48,758 nt of DNA from Chloroflexota bacterium (GCA_016191955.1 JACPVC010000370.1:1-48758); one strand, 5' to 3'. Positions 17,804-27,144 are shown, counted from the stretch's first letter. The notes: generated by a model from the letters alone, not told the origin. A program made the numbers and translations.

Positions 17804-18967
17804 TTACACACTCTTGTTCTTGTTGTATACGTCGAAGAAGACGGCGAGCAAAAGGACGAAACCCTTAATGGCTTGCTGCCAGTCGATACCGATACCGAGG
17901 ATGGACATGCCGTTGTTCATCACACCGATGAGGAACGCTCCGACCACTGCGCCGATAACCTTGCCGACACCGCCGCTCGCGGATGCGCCGCCGATAAAGC
18001 ACGCCGCGATCACATCCAGTTCGAAGCCGACACCTGTTTTGGGGGTTGCGGTGTTCAAACGTGCCGTCACGATCATGCCTGCCAATGCGGCGAGCACGCC
18101 CATGTTGACGAAGGTGCCGAACAGCAGGCGCGGGGTGTTCACACCGGAGAGACGAGACGCTTTTTCGTTACCGCCCATTGCATAGATGCGCCGTCCGATC
18201 ACGGTTTGGCTGGTTACAAACGCATACCCTGCGATCAGAATGAAGAGGATGACAAGCACGTTCGGCAAACCTTTGTAGGATGCCATCAGGTAACATAGCC
18301 ACATCACTGCGGCGATGATGAAGACGTTCTTGAGCACAAAGAAATAGAAGGGAGTGACTTCAAAACCATACTTCTGCTGATTTTTTCTACCACGCCAATC
18401 CAACACCGCCAGAACAACCGAAAGCACGACGCCGATCAAAACCGTTGTGATGTGGAAACCTTCGTTATGGAAGAAGTCTGGAATAAAGCCCGTGCTGAGA
18501 CGTTGGAATTCCATCGGGAAAGGACCGACCGCCTCGCCCTGTAGGATGAGCAGGGTTAGACCGCGGAAGATCAACATGCCCGCCAGCGTAACGATGAACG
18601 CGGGGATTTTGATATACGCTACCCAATATCCCTGCCAGACGCCGACCAGCCCGCCGATAAATAGACAGATCAACATTGTCAACGCCCAGTGAACATCCAA
18701 TTTCACCATCAACACCGCGGCTATTGCGCCGATGAATGCCGCGACCGAACCTACGGAAAGGTCGATCCAGCCGGCTACGATGATGAGCAGCATGCCCATT
18801 GCCATCACGATAATGTAGCTGTTTTGCAGGACCAGGTTGGTGATGTTGATCGGTTTCAAAAGAATGCCTTCAGTTTGATACTGGAAGAACAGCATGATGA
18901 CGATCAATGCAATCAACATGCCGTATTCACGGACATTGCTCCTGAAAAGAGTTACCAGAGTTTTCAT
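17804..18967 (-). CDS. gguB: Multiple-monosaccharide ABC transporter permease (GguB/MmsB-like)
   Basis: The 387-aa inner-membrane permease has about ten hydrophobic segments. The family pattern is [18 protein letters not shown] (residues 56-73), then [20 protein letters not shown] and the cytoplasmic coupling loop with [13 protein letters not shown]. The relatively long loop after the first half ([15 protein letters not shown]) is typical of the GguB/XylH branch rather than RbsC. The start overlaps the ATPase stop by 4 bp (ATGA). With ChvE and GguA it forms an importer for aldoses such as arabinose, xylose or glucose. Confidence 0.9.
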   Translation of the reverse strand: MKTLVTLFRSNVREYGMLIALIVIMLFFQYQTEGILLKPINITNLVLQNSYIIVMAMGMLLIIVAGWIDLSVGSVAAFIGAIAAVLMVKLDVHWALTMLICLFIGGLVGVWQGYWVAYIKIPAFIVTLAGMLIFRGLTLLILQGEAVGPFPMEFQRLSTGFIPDFFHNEGFHITTVLIGVVLSVVLAVLDWRGRKNQQKYGFEVTPFYFFVLKNVFIIAAVMWLCYLMASYKGLPNVLVILFILIAGYAFVTSQTVIGRRIYAMGGNEKASRLSGVNTPRLLFGTFVNMGVLAALAGMIVTARLNTATPKTGVGFELDVIAACFIGGASASGGVGKVIGAVVGAFLIGVMNNGMSILGIGIDWQQAIKGFVLLLAVFFDVYNKNKSV

Positions 18968-20508
18968 TGTGCCATAACCTCTTTTTGAGACATGATGAAT
19001 TTCATAATGGTTTCCTGTGACGCCTCCCTTGCAGGAACTTCACCGACGATTCTTCCCTCGCTCATCGTGTAAATGCGGTCGCACACCCCCAAAATTTCAG
19101 GCAGTTCAGACGAGATGAGAATGATACCCCTGCCCTCGGCTGCCAGACGATTGATGATGGTGTAAATCTCGTACTTCGCGCCCACATCGATGCCGCGGGT
19201 GGGTTCGTCGAGAATGAGGATATCCGGGTCTGCGAACAGCCATTTGCTCAGCACTACTTTTTGCTGGTTGCCGCCGGAGAGATTGAGCGCCAACTGCAGA
19301 ATGCTGGAACATTTAATGTTTAGACTGTCGCGATATGTGGAGGTGACGCTGATCTCCTTGGGCTCGTTGACCACCAGGCGCATATCGGCGATCTTGTCAA
19401 GATTGGTCAGGGTGATGTTATTTTTGATCTCTTCGATCAATACCAGTCCATACGCTTTGCGGTCTTCCGTGGCATAGGCAATGCCGTTGGTAATCGCTCT
19501 GTCGATTGTGCTGACGTCGATTTCTTTGCCGCGCTTAAAAACCTTGCCGGTGATGTTCGTGCCGTATGCCCGACCAAAAATACTCATGGCAAGCTCGGTG
19601 CGCCCCGCGCCAATCAGACCTGCCAACCCCACCACTTCTCCGGCGCGCACGGTCAGGTTGATGTTGCTGCTAACCTTACGACCCTTATGAAGCGGGTGGT
19701 CCACGTTCCAGTTGCGCACTTCAAAGATCACTTCGCCAATATTGGATTCACGCGGCGGGAAACGGTGGGTAATGTCGCGTCCCACCATGCCGCGGATAAT
19801 TCGATCTTCAGTGATTACATCCTTGTGGCAGTCGATGGTCTCGACCGTGGCGCCGTCGCGCAGGATCGTGATCGAGTCCGCCACTTTGGAGACTTCGTTG
19901 AGTTTGTGAGAGATCAAAATGGATGAGATGCCATGTTCTTTGAATTGAAGCAAAAGTTGAAGCAGCTTTTCGCTGTCGCTTTCGCTCAAGGAGGCAGTTG
20001 GCTCATCGAGGATGAGCAGCTTGACTTCCTTTGCAAGCGCCTTGGCAATCTCGACCAGTTGCTGTTTGCCCACGCCCAGGTCTGTGATTAGGGTGTTGGG
20101 AGATTCGTGCAGCCCCACTTTATTTAGCAATTCCTTGGTCTTTGAAATAGACTCGTTCCAATCGATGATGCCGTTACGCGCCTGCTCGTTGCCAAGGAAT
20201 AGGTTTTCGGTAATGGAAAGGAACGGGATGAGCGCCAGTTCCTGGTGAATGATGACAAGACCTTCTTTTTCTGAATCTGTAATGTCGCGAAAGATGCATT
20301 CTTTCCCCACGAAAAAAATGTCCCCGTCATAGGAGCCGTGTGGATAGACACCGCTCAATACTTTCATCAAGGTGGATTTCCCCGCACCATTTTCCCCGAC
20401 CAGGGCATGGATCTCACCTTGTTGTACGCTAAAGCTGACGTTGTCGAGCGCCTTTACACCTGGGAAAGTTTTGGTGATGTTGCGCATTTCCAAAATGACA
20501 TCAGACAT
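18964..20508 (-). CDS. gguA: Multiple-monosaccharide ABC transporter ATPase (GguA/MmsA-like)
   Basis: The 514-aa product has two ABC domains. Domain 1 has Walker [10 protein letters not shown] (residues 38-46), the Q-loop HQELALIP and Walker [13 protein letters not shown]. Domain 2 has a degenerate Walker A ([10 protein letters not shown]), the signature LSGGNQQKV and [15 protein letters not shown]. This duplicated layout is that of sugar ATPases of the RbsA/XylG/GguA group. AAGGA precedes the start. The gene is separated from chvE by an intrinsic terminator, so it is probably made in smaller amounts than the binding protein. Confidence 0.95.
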   Translation of the reverse strand: MSDVILEMRNITKTFPGVKALDNVSFSVQQGEIHALVGENGAGKSTLMKVLSGVYPHGSYDGDIFFVGKECIFRDITDSEKEGLVIIHQELALIPFLSITENLFLGNEQARNGIIDWNESISKTKELLNKVGLHESPNTLITDLGVGKQQLVEIAKALAKEVKLLILDEPTASLSESDSEKLLQLLLQFKEHGISSILISHKLNEVSKVADSITILRDGATVETIDCHKDVITEDRIIRGMVGRDITHRFPPRESNIGEVIFEVRNWNVDHPLHKGRKVSSNINLTVRAGEVVGLAGLIGAGRTELAMSIFGRAYGTNITGKVFKRGKEIDVSTIDRAITNGIAYATEDRKAYGLVLIEEIKNNITLTNLDKIADMRLVVNEPKEISVTSTYRDSLNIKCSSILQLALNLSGGNQQKVVLSKWLFADPDILILDEPTRGIDVGAKYEIYTIINRLAAEGRGIILISSELPEILGVCDRIYTMSEGRIVGEVPAREASQETIMKFIMSQKEVMAQ

Positions 20509-20630
20509 GATTTCTTGTCCTTGGTTGGATGTGTAAACGATACTAGGTTTCGTGCTATTTTACCCCCCAGTCTCATATATTCGAGACGGCGGGTCAATCT
20601 TGTGACAAGTTCGATCAATGAAGGCAATCG

Positions 20631-20673
20631 AAAAAAGAAGGGTTGTGGATGGGCGCAAACCCATCCACAACCC
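20631..20673 (-). terminator. Intrinsic terminator between chvE and gguA
   Basis: On the minus strand a perfect 14-bp stem (GGGTTGTGGATGGG with its complement) and a 6-nt loop are followed by CTTCTTTTTT. It begins 12 bp after the chvE stop. Partial readthrough would leave the binding protein over-expressed relative to the ATPase and permease, a common arrangement in sugar importers. Confidence 0.9.
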
Positions 20674-20684
20674 GGTCTTGCATA

Positions 20685-21791
20685 TTACTTCAGTTGGTCG
20701 GCGGTGTAGTAGCCGCTTTCAACCAGGTACTTCTCGTAGTTGGTGGCATCTACGCTGAAGGGGGTCAGCAGGTAGGAGGGAACGATCTTGACACCGTTAT
20801 CGTAGGTTTCGGTGTTGTTGATCGGAACTTCCACTCCCTTCAATGCAGCGTCCACCATGGCGGCGGTCTGCTTGGCGAGTTCGCGGGTGTCCTTGAACAC
20901 GGTGTAGGTCTGTTCGCCGGCGATGATGGCTTTGACGGAGGCGATCTCAGCATCCTGACCGGTGATGACTGGCATGGACTGGTCGGCGGTGCCGTACCCA
21001 ACACTCTTAAGAGCGGAGATGATACCGATGGAAAGGCCATCATACGGGGAGAGGACGGCGTCCACGCGCTTGTCGGTGTAGAAGGCGCTCAGGAGGTTTT
21101 CCATGCGAGACTGGGCAACGATGCCGTCCCAGCGCAGAGTGGAAACCTTGTCCATACCGGTCTGGCCGGACTGAACGACAAGTTTGCCGCTGTCGATGTA
21201 GGGCTGGAGGACCGACATGGCGCCATCATAGAAGTAGAAGGCGTTGGTGTCGTCGGGGGAACCGCCGAACAGTTCAACATTGAAGGGACCGGCTGCATTT
21301 TTCAGGTCGAGTCCTTCTTCGATCTGCGAGCCCATAATCACACCTACTCCGAAGTTGTCGAAGGTGGCGTAGTAGTCAACGTTTTCGGTATTGACGAGGA
21401 GGCGGTCATAGGCGATCACGAGCACACCGGCTTCCTTCGCCTTGGAGAGCGTGTCGGTGAGGGTGCTGCCATCGATGGCGGCGATCACGAGCACGTCCGC
21501 GCCTTTGGTGATCATGTTCTCGATCTGGGCGAGCTGGTTCGGGATGTCATCATCGGCGAACTGGAGGTCGGTTTCGTAGCCCATGGCTTCGAATTCCTTG
21601 ACCATGCTCTCGCCATCAGAGATCCAGCGGGTGGAGGTCTTGGTGGGCATGGAGATGCCGACAATTTTGGTCTCGGCGGCATCCGTTGCGCTTTCAGCAG
21701 TGTCACCGCCTGAAGCGGGGGCACAGCCAGCCAGCACGAGGCTGACCAACACGAGAACTGCCAACAGGTTGTAAAGCAATTTCTTGGACAT
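20685..21791 (-). CDS. chvE: Sugar-binding lipoprotein of the ABC importer (ChvE-like)
   Basis: The 368-aa product has a lipoprotein signal: a charged SKK N-terminus, a hydrophobic run, then LAGC with C23 as the lipidated cysteine. A Ser/Ala/Thr-rich linker follows. The periplasmic-binding domain starts at [35 protein letters not shown] and [15 protein letters not shown] match the ChvE/multiple monosaccharide branch. GGAG precedes the ATG. It is the first gene of the transporter and is directly downstream of the LacI regulator gene, with a 234-bp gap that should hold its promoter. Confidence 0.93.
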   Translation of the reverse strand: MSKKLLYNLLAVLVLVSLVLAGCAPASGGDTAESATDAAETKIVGISMPTKTSTRWISDGESMVKEFEAMGYETDLQFADDDIPNQLAQIENMITKGADVLVIAAIDGSTLTDTLSKAKEAGVLVIAYDRLLVNTENVDYYATFDNFGVGVIMGSQIEEGLDLKNAAGPFNVELFGGSPDDTNAFYFYDGAMSVLQPYIDSGKLVVQSGQTGMDKVSTLRWDGIVAQSRMENLLSAFYTDKRVDAVLSPYDGLSIGIISALKSVGYGTADQSMPVITGQDAEIASVKAIIAGEQTYTVFKDTRELAKQTAAMVDAALKGVEVPINNTETYDNGVKIVPSYLLTPFSVDATNYEKYLVESGYYTADQLK

Positions 21792-22025
21792 TTTTTTCTC
21801 CTTGGTGGAATTGTTTTATAGCTGGCGTAAAACTAAAGTTTGGCAGAGTTATGGGTTTTCAGCATGACGTGCTCCTGCCTGGAAGGATGCATCCCAGACG
21901 CCAACTGCTGGCATGCATTTCCTTTATGCTCAAGATAAATTGTCGTGCCTGCCTATCACCTCCTTCCAGTTCCGCTGCTTTGTGCTTGGACCGTTTAAAT
22001 CAAGCCCAAAAGACGGAAGGAAAGG

Positions 22026-23069
22026 TCAGACCAGGCTTGTGCTTTCACGGACGGTCAAATTTGGTTGAATGAACCGTGATTGAGTAATGAAGGAACGATT
22101 CTCCTGCCGCGCCTGGATCATCTCCACAATATATTGAATGGACTGTTCGCCTAGCATTTGTGGGTTTTGAAAAACTGTTGTGAGGGAGGGATAGAAATAA
22201 GCCGATTCGGGAATCCCATCGAACCCGGCTACAGCCAACTGTTCTGGGACCTTGATCTTCCTGCGGTGTGCTTCACGCAGGACACTCAACGCCATTTGGT
22301 CGTTGGCGACGAAGACTGCATCGAGAGTGGGGAAGGTTTGCAAAAGTTGAAGGAATGCCTGTTCGCCGCTCGCGGAAGACCAGTTCCCCTCGGCGCAGCG
22401 ATTTTCTGAGGCGTCCAGCCCGGCTTTGATCAGGGTATCGCTCCAGCCGCGTTTGCGTTCCTTGGCTTCCCACCAGTCCATTGGACCGGAGATATGACCG
22501 ATGTTCTTATACCCGCATTCCAATAGATGCTGGGTGGCCATGACTGCGCCTGAGTAGTTGTCGGTGGCTATGCTTGGGACGTTGGCACGAGGCTCCATGG
22601 TGAGGAACAGGACCGGCACGGGAATGGAGGCGAGGCGGTCGGTCAACCAGTTGCGGTTGTCGCCAATTTCCGGCACCGCCCACAGGATCCCATCCACCTG
22701 GCGGGCGAGGAGGGACTCGATCACTTCTTCGATAGACTCGGTGTCCAAATCGACCAACTCTTTCATCAAGAGCATGTAGCCAAGTTCGTCTGCCATGTCG
22801 GCGATGCCGTTCAGTGTGCGGGAGGGACCAATGTATTTCAGCCCGAATGTGACCACCCCTATGGTGAAACTCCGCTGTTGGATCAAACTTCGGGCAAGGG
22901 TACTGGGACGGTATCCCAATTGCTCTACAACCACTTCCACCCTCTGACGTGTCTCATCAGAGACGTAGGCAAACTTATTCATTACACGCGAAACCGTCTG
23001 GGTGGATACTCCAGCCGCATGTGCTACATCTTTAATGGTGATACGTTTCTTTCGCTCTGGTTGAGTCAA
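22026..23069 (-). CDS. LacI-family transcriptional regulator
   Basis: The 347-aa product starts at a TTG (23067-23069) with AAAGG upstream; no ATG is available in frame. The N-terminal helix-turn-helix is TIKDVAHAAGVSTQTVSRVM (residues 11-30), followed by the hinge helix region (YRPSTLARSL) and a periplasmic-binding-like effector domain. DAVFVANDQMALSVL and GFDGIPESAYFYPSLTTV are family-typical. It sits upstream of and co-directional with the sugar transporter, so it most likely senses the imported sugar. Twin palindromic operators lie on its own promoter. Confidence 0.93.
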   Translation of the reverse strand: MTQPERKKRITIKDVAHAAGVSTQTVSRVMNKFAYVSDETRQRVEVVVEQLGYRPSTLARSLIQQRSFTIGVVTFGLKYIGPSRTLNGIADMADELGYMLLMKELVDLDTESIEEVIESLLARQVDGILWAVPEIGDNRNWLTDRLASIPVPVLFLTMEPRANVPSIATDNYSGAVMATQHLLECGYKNIGHISGPMDWWEAKERKRGWSDTLIKAGLDASENRCAEGNWSSASGEQAFLQLLQTFPTLDAVFVANDQMALSVLREAHRRKIKVPEQLAVAGFDGIPESAYFYPSLTTVFQNPQMLGEQSIQYIVEMIQARQENRSFITQSRFIQPNLTVRESTSLV

Positions 23070-23088
23070 AATGGGTACCTTTGTTCCA

Positions 23089-23122
23089 TTATGTTATCGA
23101 TAACATGTTATCGATAACATAA
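23089..23122. promoter_or_regulatory. Twin LacI-type operators
   Basis: Two identical perfect 14-bp palindromes, TGTTATCGATAACA at 23092-23105 and again at 23106-23119, abut without a spacer and are framed by TTA and TAA. This is a LacI-family operator shape with a central CG. It begins 19 bp upstream of the regulator start codon and touches the -10 box, so binding would block transcription of the regulator gene itself. Confidence 0.85.
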
Positions 23123-23147
23123 TACCCACTTTATTACCCAGAGTCAA
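23119..23147 (-). promoter_or_regulatory. Predicted housekeeping promoter of the lacI-type gene
   Basis: On the minus strand TTGACT (23142-23147) and TATTAT (23119-23124) are separated by 17 bp. The -10 box overlaps the last base of the second operator palindrome and the framing TAA, which predicts autorepression. Confidence 0.75.
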
Positions 23148-23403
23148 GAGGGAATTTAAGAACTAACGCCTCACCCCCTCCAGATGGGCGGGAGCAGCTC
23201 ACCCCGAGTTCCTATCACGGGTAGGCTGTGCGGGCGCAAAACTGTCAAATGGGTGAGCAGGGATTACACGCCGTGCGCGAATCATTGGAAGTGATTCTAT
23301 AATCTGCTGAACATTGGGAGAAAGTTGAATGCGACAATACCCGCTTTGCGGATGAAAGTCCAAATTTATACCCCCGAAGCAATTTTGATTCGACTGCTAC
23401 ATA
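23148..23403. other. Gap between hypB and the lacI-type promoter
   Basis: No gene is visible. GCTCACCC (23197-23204) is repeated in inverse at 23251-23258, so a 62-bp stem-loop is possible. It may be a decayed repeat or the end of the hypAB transcript, though no T-run follows on the minus strand. Confidence 0.5.
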
Positions 23404-24060
23404 TCAACGCTTTATATTTTGAATTAGCCAGTCAATCCATGCGTCGAGTCCTTCGCCCGTGCTGCACGAAACCGGGAATGTGATCACGCCCTGGTTGAGG
23501 GCTTCGACGCCGCGCTGAAAGAAATCCATCTTGAATGGGATGTATGGCAGAAGATCAATCTTGTTGATGACCAGCGCATCCACTCCGCGATACATGCCGG
23601 GATATTTATATGGTTTGTCGTCGCCCTCAGGGATGGATGCGATCAGCACGGATTTATGTGTGCCGAGGCGGAAATCGGCAGGACACACCAAATTGCCGAC
23701 GTTCTCGACGATGAGCAGGTCGAACTGCTTGAGATCAAGTTGATTGAGCGCGCCATGCAGCATGACCGCGTCGAGATGACATTCGCCGCCCGTGTTTATT
23801 TGAATTGAGGCTTGCGCGCCAGCCGCGGCGGCGCGGTCGGCATCGAGCGAGGTGGCGATGTCGCCGTCCACGACCGCGACGCGAAATTTATCCGTGAGGC
23901 GCGGCAGGGTTTTTTCGATAAGGGAGGTTTTGCCTGCGCCAGGTGAAGCCATCAGGTTGATGGAGAACACACCCGCAGCTTCAATGCGGCTGTGATTCTC
24001 CTCAGCGAGGCGGTCGTTGGCGCTCAGAATATTTTCCACGATGGGAACGTTTAATGGCAT
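23404..24060 (-). CDS. hypB: Hydrogenase nickel incorporation GTPase HypB
   Basis: The 218-aa product inserts Ni into [NiFe] hydrogenase with HypA, using GTP. Visible are the P-loop ASPGAGKTSLIEKT (residues 38-51), DGDIATSLDADRAA, the metal-site cysteine and histidine in GGECHLDA, IVENVGNLVCPADF, and the guanine motif NKIDLLPY. The N-terminus is short and has no His-rich nickel-storage stretch. GGAGAAATAAT precedes the ATG. It follows hypA by 18 bp. hypC, hypD, hypE and hypF are not in the window. The obvious client is the [NiFe] hydrogenase at 34948-43145. Confidence 0.96.
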   Translation of the reverse strand: MPLNVPIVENILSANDRLAEENHSRIEAAGVFSINLMASPGAGKTSLIEKTLPRLTDKFRVAVVDGDIATSLDADRAAAAGAQASIQINTGGECHLDAVMLHGALNQLDLKQFDLLIVENVGNLVCPADFRLGTHKSVLIASIPEGDDKPYKYPGMYRGVDALVINKIDLLPYIPFKMDFFQRGVEALNQGVITFPVSCSTGEGLDAWIDWLIQNIKR

Positions 24061-24078
24061 ATTATTTCTCCGTCTCTT

Positions 24079-24462
24079 TTAGCCTTCCACTCCCAAAGGG
24101 AGCGGGGATGGAGAGCTTGGGGTTTCAACATCAATCGACTCGATGCGAAACTCTTCCCCTGCGACAACTTTCACGCGTGTGCTCTGGCAATTTGGGCAAG
24201 CGAGTGTTTCTCCATCGGGCGCGTAATGCTGACTACAATCGAGGCAAAGAAGCTCAGCGGGTACGCGTTTGAAATGCAAGCGCGCGCCTTCGGCAATCGT
24301 GTCTTTGGCGATTGTGTCCCAATAAAACTGGACCGAATCGTCCATGACATAGGAGAGTTTGCCGATGACCAGATGGATGTCGCTGATGCGGGTCGCGCTG
24401 ACCTTTTCAGCGTGGCACAGGGCGATATTCAGAATCGATTCGGCAATGGACAGTTCATGCAT
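24079..24462 (-). CDS. hypA: Hydrogenase nickel incorporation protein HypA
   Basis: The 127-aa product starts MHELSIAESILNIA; H2 and E3 form the nickel site. A C-terminal zinc hook has the paired motifs CLDC and CPNC. The usual end, about residue 113 (RIESIDVE), is followed by a 14-residue tail (SSPSPLPLGVEG is its end). That tail is encoded by a CTCCCTTTGGGAG palindrome, so a dispersed repeat has probably extended the reading frame. It is the first gene of hypA-hypB and is divergent from the histidine kinase. Confidence 0.94.
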   Translation of the reverse strand: MHELSIAESILNIALCHAEKVSATRISDIHLVIGKLSYVMDDSVQFYWDTIAKDTIAEGARLHFKRVPAELLCLDCSQHYAPDGETLACPNCQSTRVKVVAGEEFRIESIDVETPSSPSPLPLGVEG

Positions 24463-24724
24463 TCTGGCTTACTTCTTCGTGATAGTTCATTCGAGTTTCC
24501 AGTATTCACAATTTTCGCCAGCTTGCACAGTGATAATCTTCTGGTTTGAACCGGATAATTGTTTGAAGAATCCCTCAAAATGTCCGATTAAGTGGATCTG
24601 ACCCGATTGCGAGTTTGACAGGGGCGCTCCTGGCTCTTCCAGAAACTGGATGTTTTTCACCCAAAATGATGATGAAAGGTATTGACGTATTAAAGCCGTT
24701 GGGAAGTACAATTTGACGGAACGG
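24463..24724. other. Divergent promoter region between hypA and the histidine kinase
   Basis: These 262 bp hold no gene. It must contain the start signals of both units. One candidate for the kinase is TTGACG (24682-24687) with TACAAT (24707-24712). Its 19-bp spacing is long, so the call is weak. Confidence 0.4.
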
Positions 24725-25999
24725 ATGAGTTTATCCATGAGGACTGATACCATAGACGAGCAATCACAGGAACGCGAACGCCGCCGCGATATTGCGGAGG
24801 GTCTGCGCGGGATTCTTGCAGTCTTGAATTCCAACAAGCCATTGGATGCGATCCTGGATTACATTACTTTGTACTCCTGCCGCCTGCTTGAAGCGGACGC
24901 GGTCGCAATCTATCGGTTGCAGCCCGAAACCAATTTGCTGAAGATTCAGTCGTCGCATGGGTTGAGCCGTGAATACCTGAAGTATTCCACGGTCATTTTG
25001 GGAGAGGGACCGACGGGGCAGGCCGTGAACCAGGGTAAGCCGGCTGCCATAACAGATATCACTCATGCTATGGATGGGTTGACCGAGCCTCTCGGTCCGG
25101 AAATGACGCGGTTGTTTAAAATCCTTTCCAAACGTTTTCGTTCTGAATTATCTGTGCCACTCATTATCAGGCAGGACATTATCGGCGCTCTGAATCTGTA
25201 TTATGTCAAACCGCGTGTTTTCACTCAAGACGATATTGATCTGGCAGTATCGTTTTGCGACCAGACTGCACTCGCCATTGAGAACGCACGCCTGCGCGAA
25301 CACGCCCAGGAGGAGGCTGTGACGGCGGAACGAAATCGCCTTGCACGGGAATTGCACGACTCGGTTACGCAAACGATCTTCTCTGCCAGCCTAATCGCAG
25401 AGGTCCTGCCGACGATTTGGACGCGCGACCCGGATGAGGCGCAACATGGCTTGGATGACCTGCGTAAATTAACAAAGGGTGCGCTGGCTGAGATGCGCAC
25501 GCTGCTTCTCGAACTACGTCCGGTCGGTCTTGGGGATGTTGCGTTGGGGGACCTGCTCAAACAATTAGCTCAAGGCGTTTCGGGTCGCGTTCGCGCTCGG
25601 GTAAACGTTCACGTTGAGGGAACGGCTGTTCTGCCAACCGAAGTGAAGTTGTCGTTTTACCGTATTGCTCAAGAAGCATTAAATAATGTGGCGAAACATT
25701 CCGAAGCAGACCAGGTTGAGATCGACATCAAATCTGTTCCAAGCTCGCCTGCACGAAGACGAAAGAAAGCAGATTCCAATCCATCGACGTTTTCGCGATC
25801 GGTTTTGTTGACGATCCGAGACAATGGCCGCGGCTTCGATCCCAAGTCGGTGATGAGCGAACATTTGGGGTTGGGAATTATGCGCGAACGCGCTTCCAAC
25901 GCTCAGATCATGTTATCGGTGCGGAGCAAGCCGGGTCAGGGCACTGAGGTGTTGCTTCGCTGGCCCGGGGGAGCATTGATGACTGATGTTACGCAGTAG
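24725..25999 (+). CDS. GAF-domain histidine kinase (NarL/DesK-type)
   Basis: The 424-aa product starts at the ATG at 24725, though an ATG at 24737 is equally possible. A GAF domain covers about residues 30-185 (sensing ligand unknown). The HisKA_3 dimerisation helix follows, with the phosphoacceptor H211 in ELHDSVTQTIF. The HATPase domain has its N box in RIAQEALNNVAKHS and a glycine box in DNGRGFDP. No membrane segment is seen, so it is probably cytoplasmic. The last five codons (TDVTQ) and the stop lie in or at the edge of a MITE-like insertion. It pairs with the response regulator downstream. Confidence 0.93.
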   Translation: MSLSMRTDTIDEQSQERERRRDIAEGLRGILAVLNSNKPLDAILDYITLYSCRLLEADAVAIYRLQPETNLLKIQSSHGLSREYLKYSTVILGEGPTGQAVNQGKPAAITDITHAMDGLTEPLGPEMTRLFKILSKRFRSELSVPLIIRQDIIGALNLYYVKPRVFTQDDIDLAVSFCDQTALAIENARLREHAQEEAVTAERNRLARELHDSVTQTIFSASLIAEVLPTIWTRDPDEAQHGLDDLRKLTKGALAEMRTLLLELRPVGLGDVALGDLLKQLAQGVSGRVRARVNVHVEGTAVLPTEVKLSFYRIAQEALNNVAKHSEADQVEIDIKSVPSSPARRRKKADSNPSTFSRSVLLTIRDNGRGFDPKSVMSEHLGLGIMRERASNAQIMLSVRSKPGQGTEVLLRWPGGALMTDVTQ

Positions 26000-26155
26000 G
26001 GGCGACCTGTCAGAGTCCAATGAAACCTTGTTGTGCAAAGGGAGGGTCGCCCTGTTTGCGAAAAGACTTCTTGTCCATAGGCGACCCTCCCTTTGAGGTT
26101 ATGCGATCTGAAAAACCTAGACAGGTCGCCCCTACGGAAAATTGCGTAAGGTGAG
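25983..26155. mobile_element. MITE-like element, copy 3, inserted at the kinase 3' end
   Basis: The left end is CTGATGTTACGC and the right end is the inverse of CTCACCTTACGC. The 7 bp outside both ends are identical: TTGATGA at 25976-25982 and at 26156-26162, an exact target duplication. Its interior is the reverse complement of the 10720-10893 element with scattered changes, including both nested GGCGACC inverted repeats. No coding capacity. Its first bases give the kinase gene its stop codon. Confidence 0.85.
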
Positions 26156-26265
26156 TTGATGAATCTATTTTTGAAAACGGCAGAAAACATGAAGGGAAAA
26201 ACTTATCTCCCTCGTGTATATTGTGACCTGGTGTTTAAGATTTTTACGATGAGGCAGGCAGAACC

Positions 26266-26934
26266 ATGAAAAAAAGACAGATACGCGTCATTGTTGCAGA
26301 TGACCACGTGATGGTACGCAGCGGTCTGCGTCTCTTCTTATTGGCGTTCGAGGATTTAAAACTGGTGGGAGAAGCATCGAACGGAGAGGAGGCAGTGCGC
26401 CTCTGCCACCGTGAAAAACCGGATGTGATTCTGATGGACATGGTCATGCCGGTGATGGATGGCGTGCATGCCACGCTGGAAATCTGTTCCCAATTTCCGC
26501 ACACGCGAGTCATCGGCTTGACCACGTTTTACGAGCCGGAGATGATCCAAAAAATGCTGGACGCGGGAGCCATTTCTTTTTTGTTAAAAAGCATTTCTGC
26601 CACCGAGTTGGCTAAAGCTATCCGGGATGCGAGCGATGGCAAATCCACGATTTCATCGGAGATTCAAGATCTGCTTAAGGGCCGGCGCCCATCCTCGCTC
26701 CATCTTTCTGAATATAATTTGTCTGAGCGGGAGAGGGAAGTGTTGGCTTGCATTATGAGCGGCATGAGCAATGCGGAGATCGCACGTGAACTCATAATCA
26801 GCATCTCCACCGCCAAGTTCCACGTCAGCAGTATCCTCGACAAACTGAATGTATCCAATCGCGCCGAGGCTGTCTCGTTTGCCATGCGTGAAGGTTTGAT
26901 CAGCTCATCCGATTCAAAGGAGAGCCGAAATTAA
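26266..26934 (+). CDS. NarL/FixJ-type response regulator
   Basis: The 222-aa product has a receiver domain with the acidic pair D12/D13, the phosphoacceptor D58 in VILMDMVMP, T86 and K108 in the expected places, and a C-terminal LuxR helix-turn-helix (LSEREREVLACIMSG, then NAEIARELIISISTAKFHVSSIL). It is the partner of the kinase. Before the element inserted, the kinase frame would have run to a TGA overlapping this start by ATGA (see findings). The closest downstream target is the aldehyde oxidoreductase locus, so control of that locus is a reasonable inference. Confidence 0.95.
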   Translation: MKKRQIRVIVADDHVMVRSGLRLFLLAFEDLKLVGEASNGEEAVRLCHREKPDVILMDMVMPVMDGVHATLEICSQFPHTRVIGLTTFYEPEMIQKMLDAGAISFLLKSISATELAKAIRDASDGKSTISSEIQDLLKGRRPSSLHLSEYNLSEREREVLACIMSGMSNAEIARELIISISTAKFHVSSILDKLNVSNRAEAVSFAMREGLISSSDSKESRN

Positions 26935-27144
26935 AGCCCAGTGATTTCATCGGCGGTGTGTTCGATACGAAGGTTGGGGGCTGCTCCCCATTGGCGGCAA
27001 ATGGCTTGTTTCCTGCGTTATGGACAAAACTGGTCGAAATTCACCCAGTCTTAGTGCCATTTGTCAATTGACAGTGACATCCCCTTCGCGATAATTGATC
27101 TGAAGACGATAGACCCAAAAACCGCCGGCTGGAAAGAGGTCAAG
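26935..27144. other. Leader region upstream of the aldehyde oxidoreductase locus
   Basis: No independent gene is visible. A short hairpin (TGGGG-GCTGCT-CCCCA, 26975-26990) is present without a T-run. The codons 27061-27144 are open in frame with the next gene from a TTG start, so part of this may be coding. I see no clear molybdenum/tungsten cofactor riboswitch but cannot exclude one by eye. Confidence 0.4.

Noticed and set aside
20643..21713. Plus-strand 356-codon open frame opposite the ChvE-like gene
   Set aside because: It is the antisense shadow of a gene with a lipoprotein signal and binding-protein motifs, and it includes the terminator stem.
23160..23403. tRNA or small RNA gene in the hypB-lacI gap
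   Set aside because: No cloverleaf arms or T-loop motif could be found; only one 8-bp inverted repeat is present.
26935..27060. Possible molybdenum/tungsten cofactor riboswitch before the AOR locus
   Set aside because: A riboswitch would be expected here, but I could only find one short hairpin without the conserved paired elements. A covariance-model search would decide.
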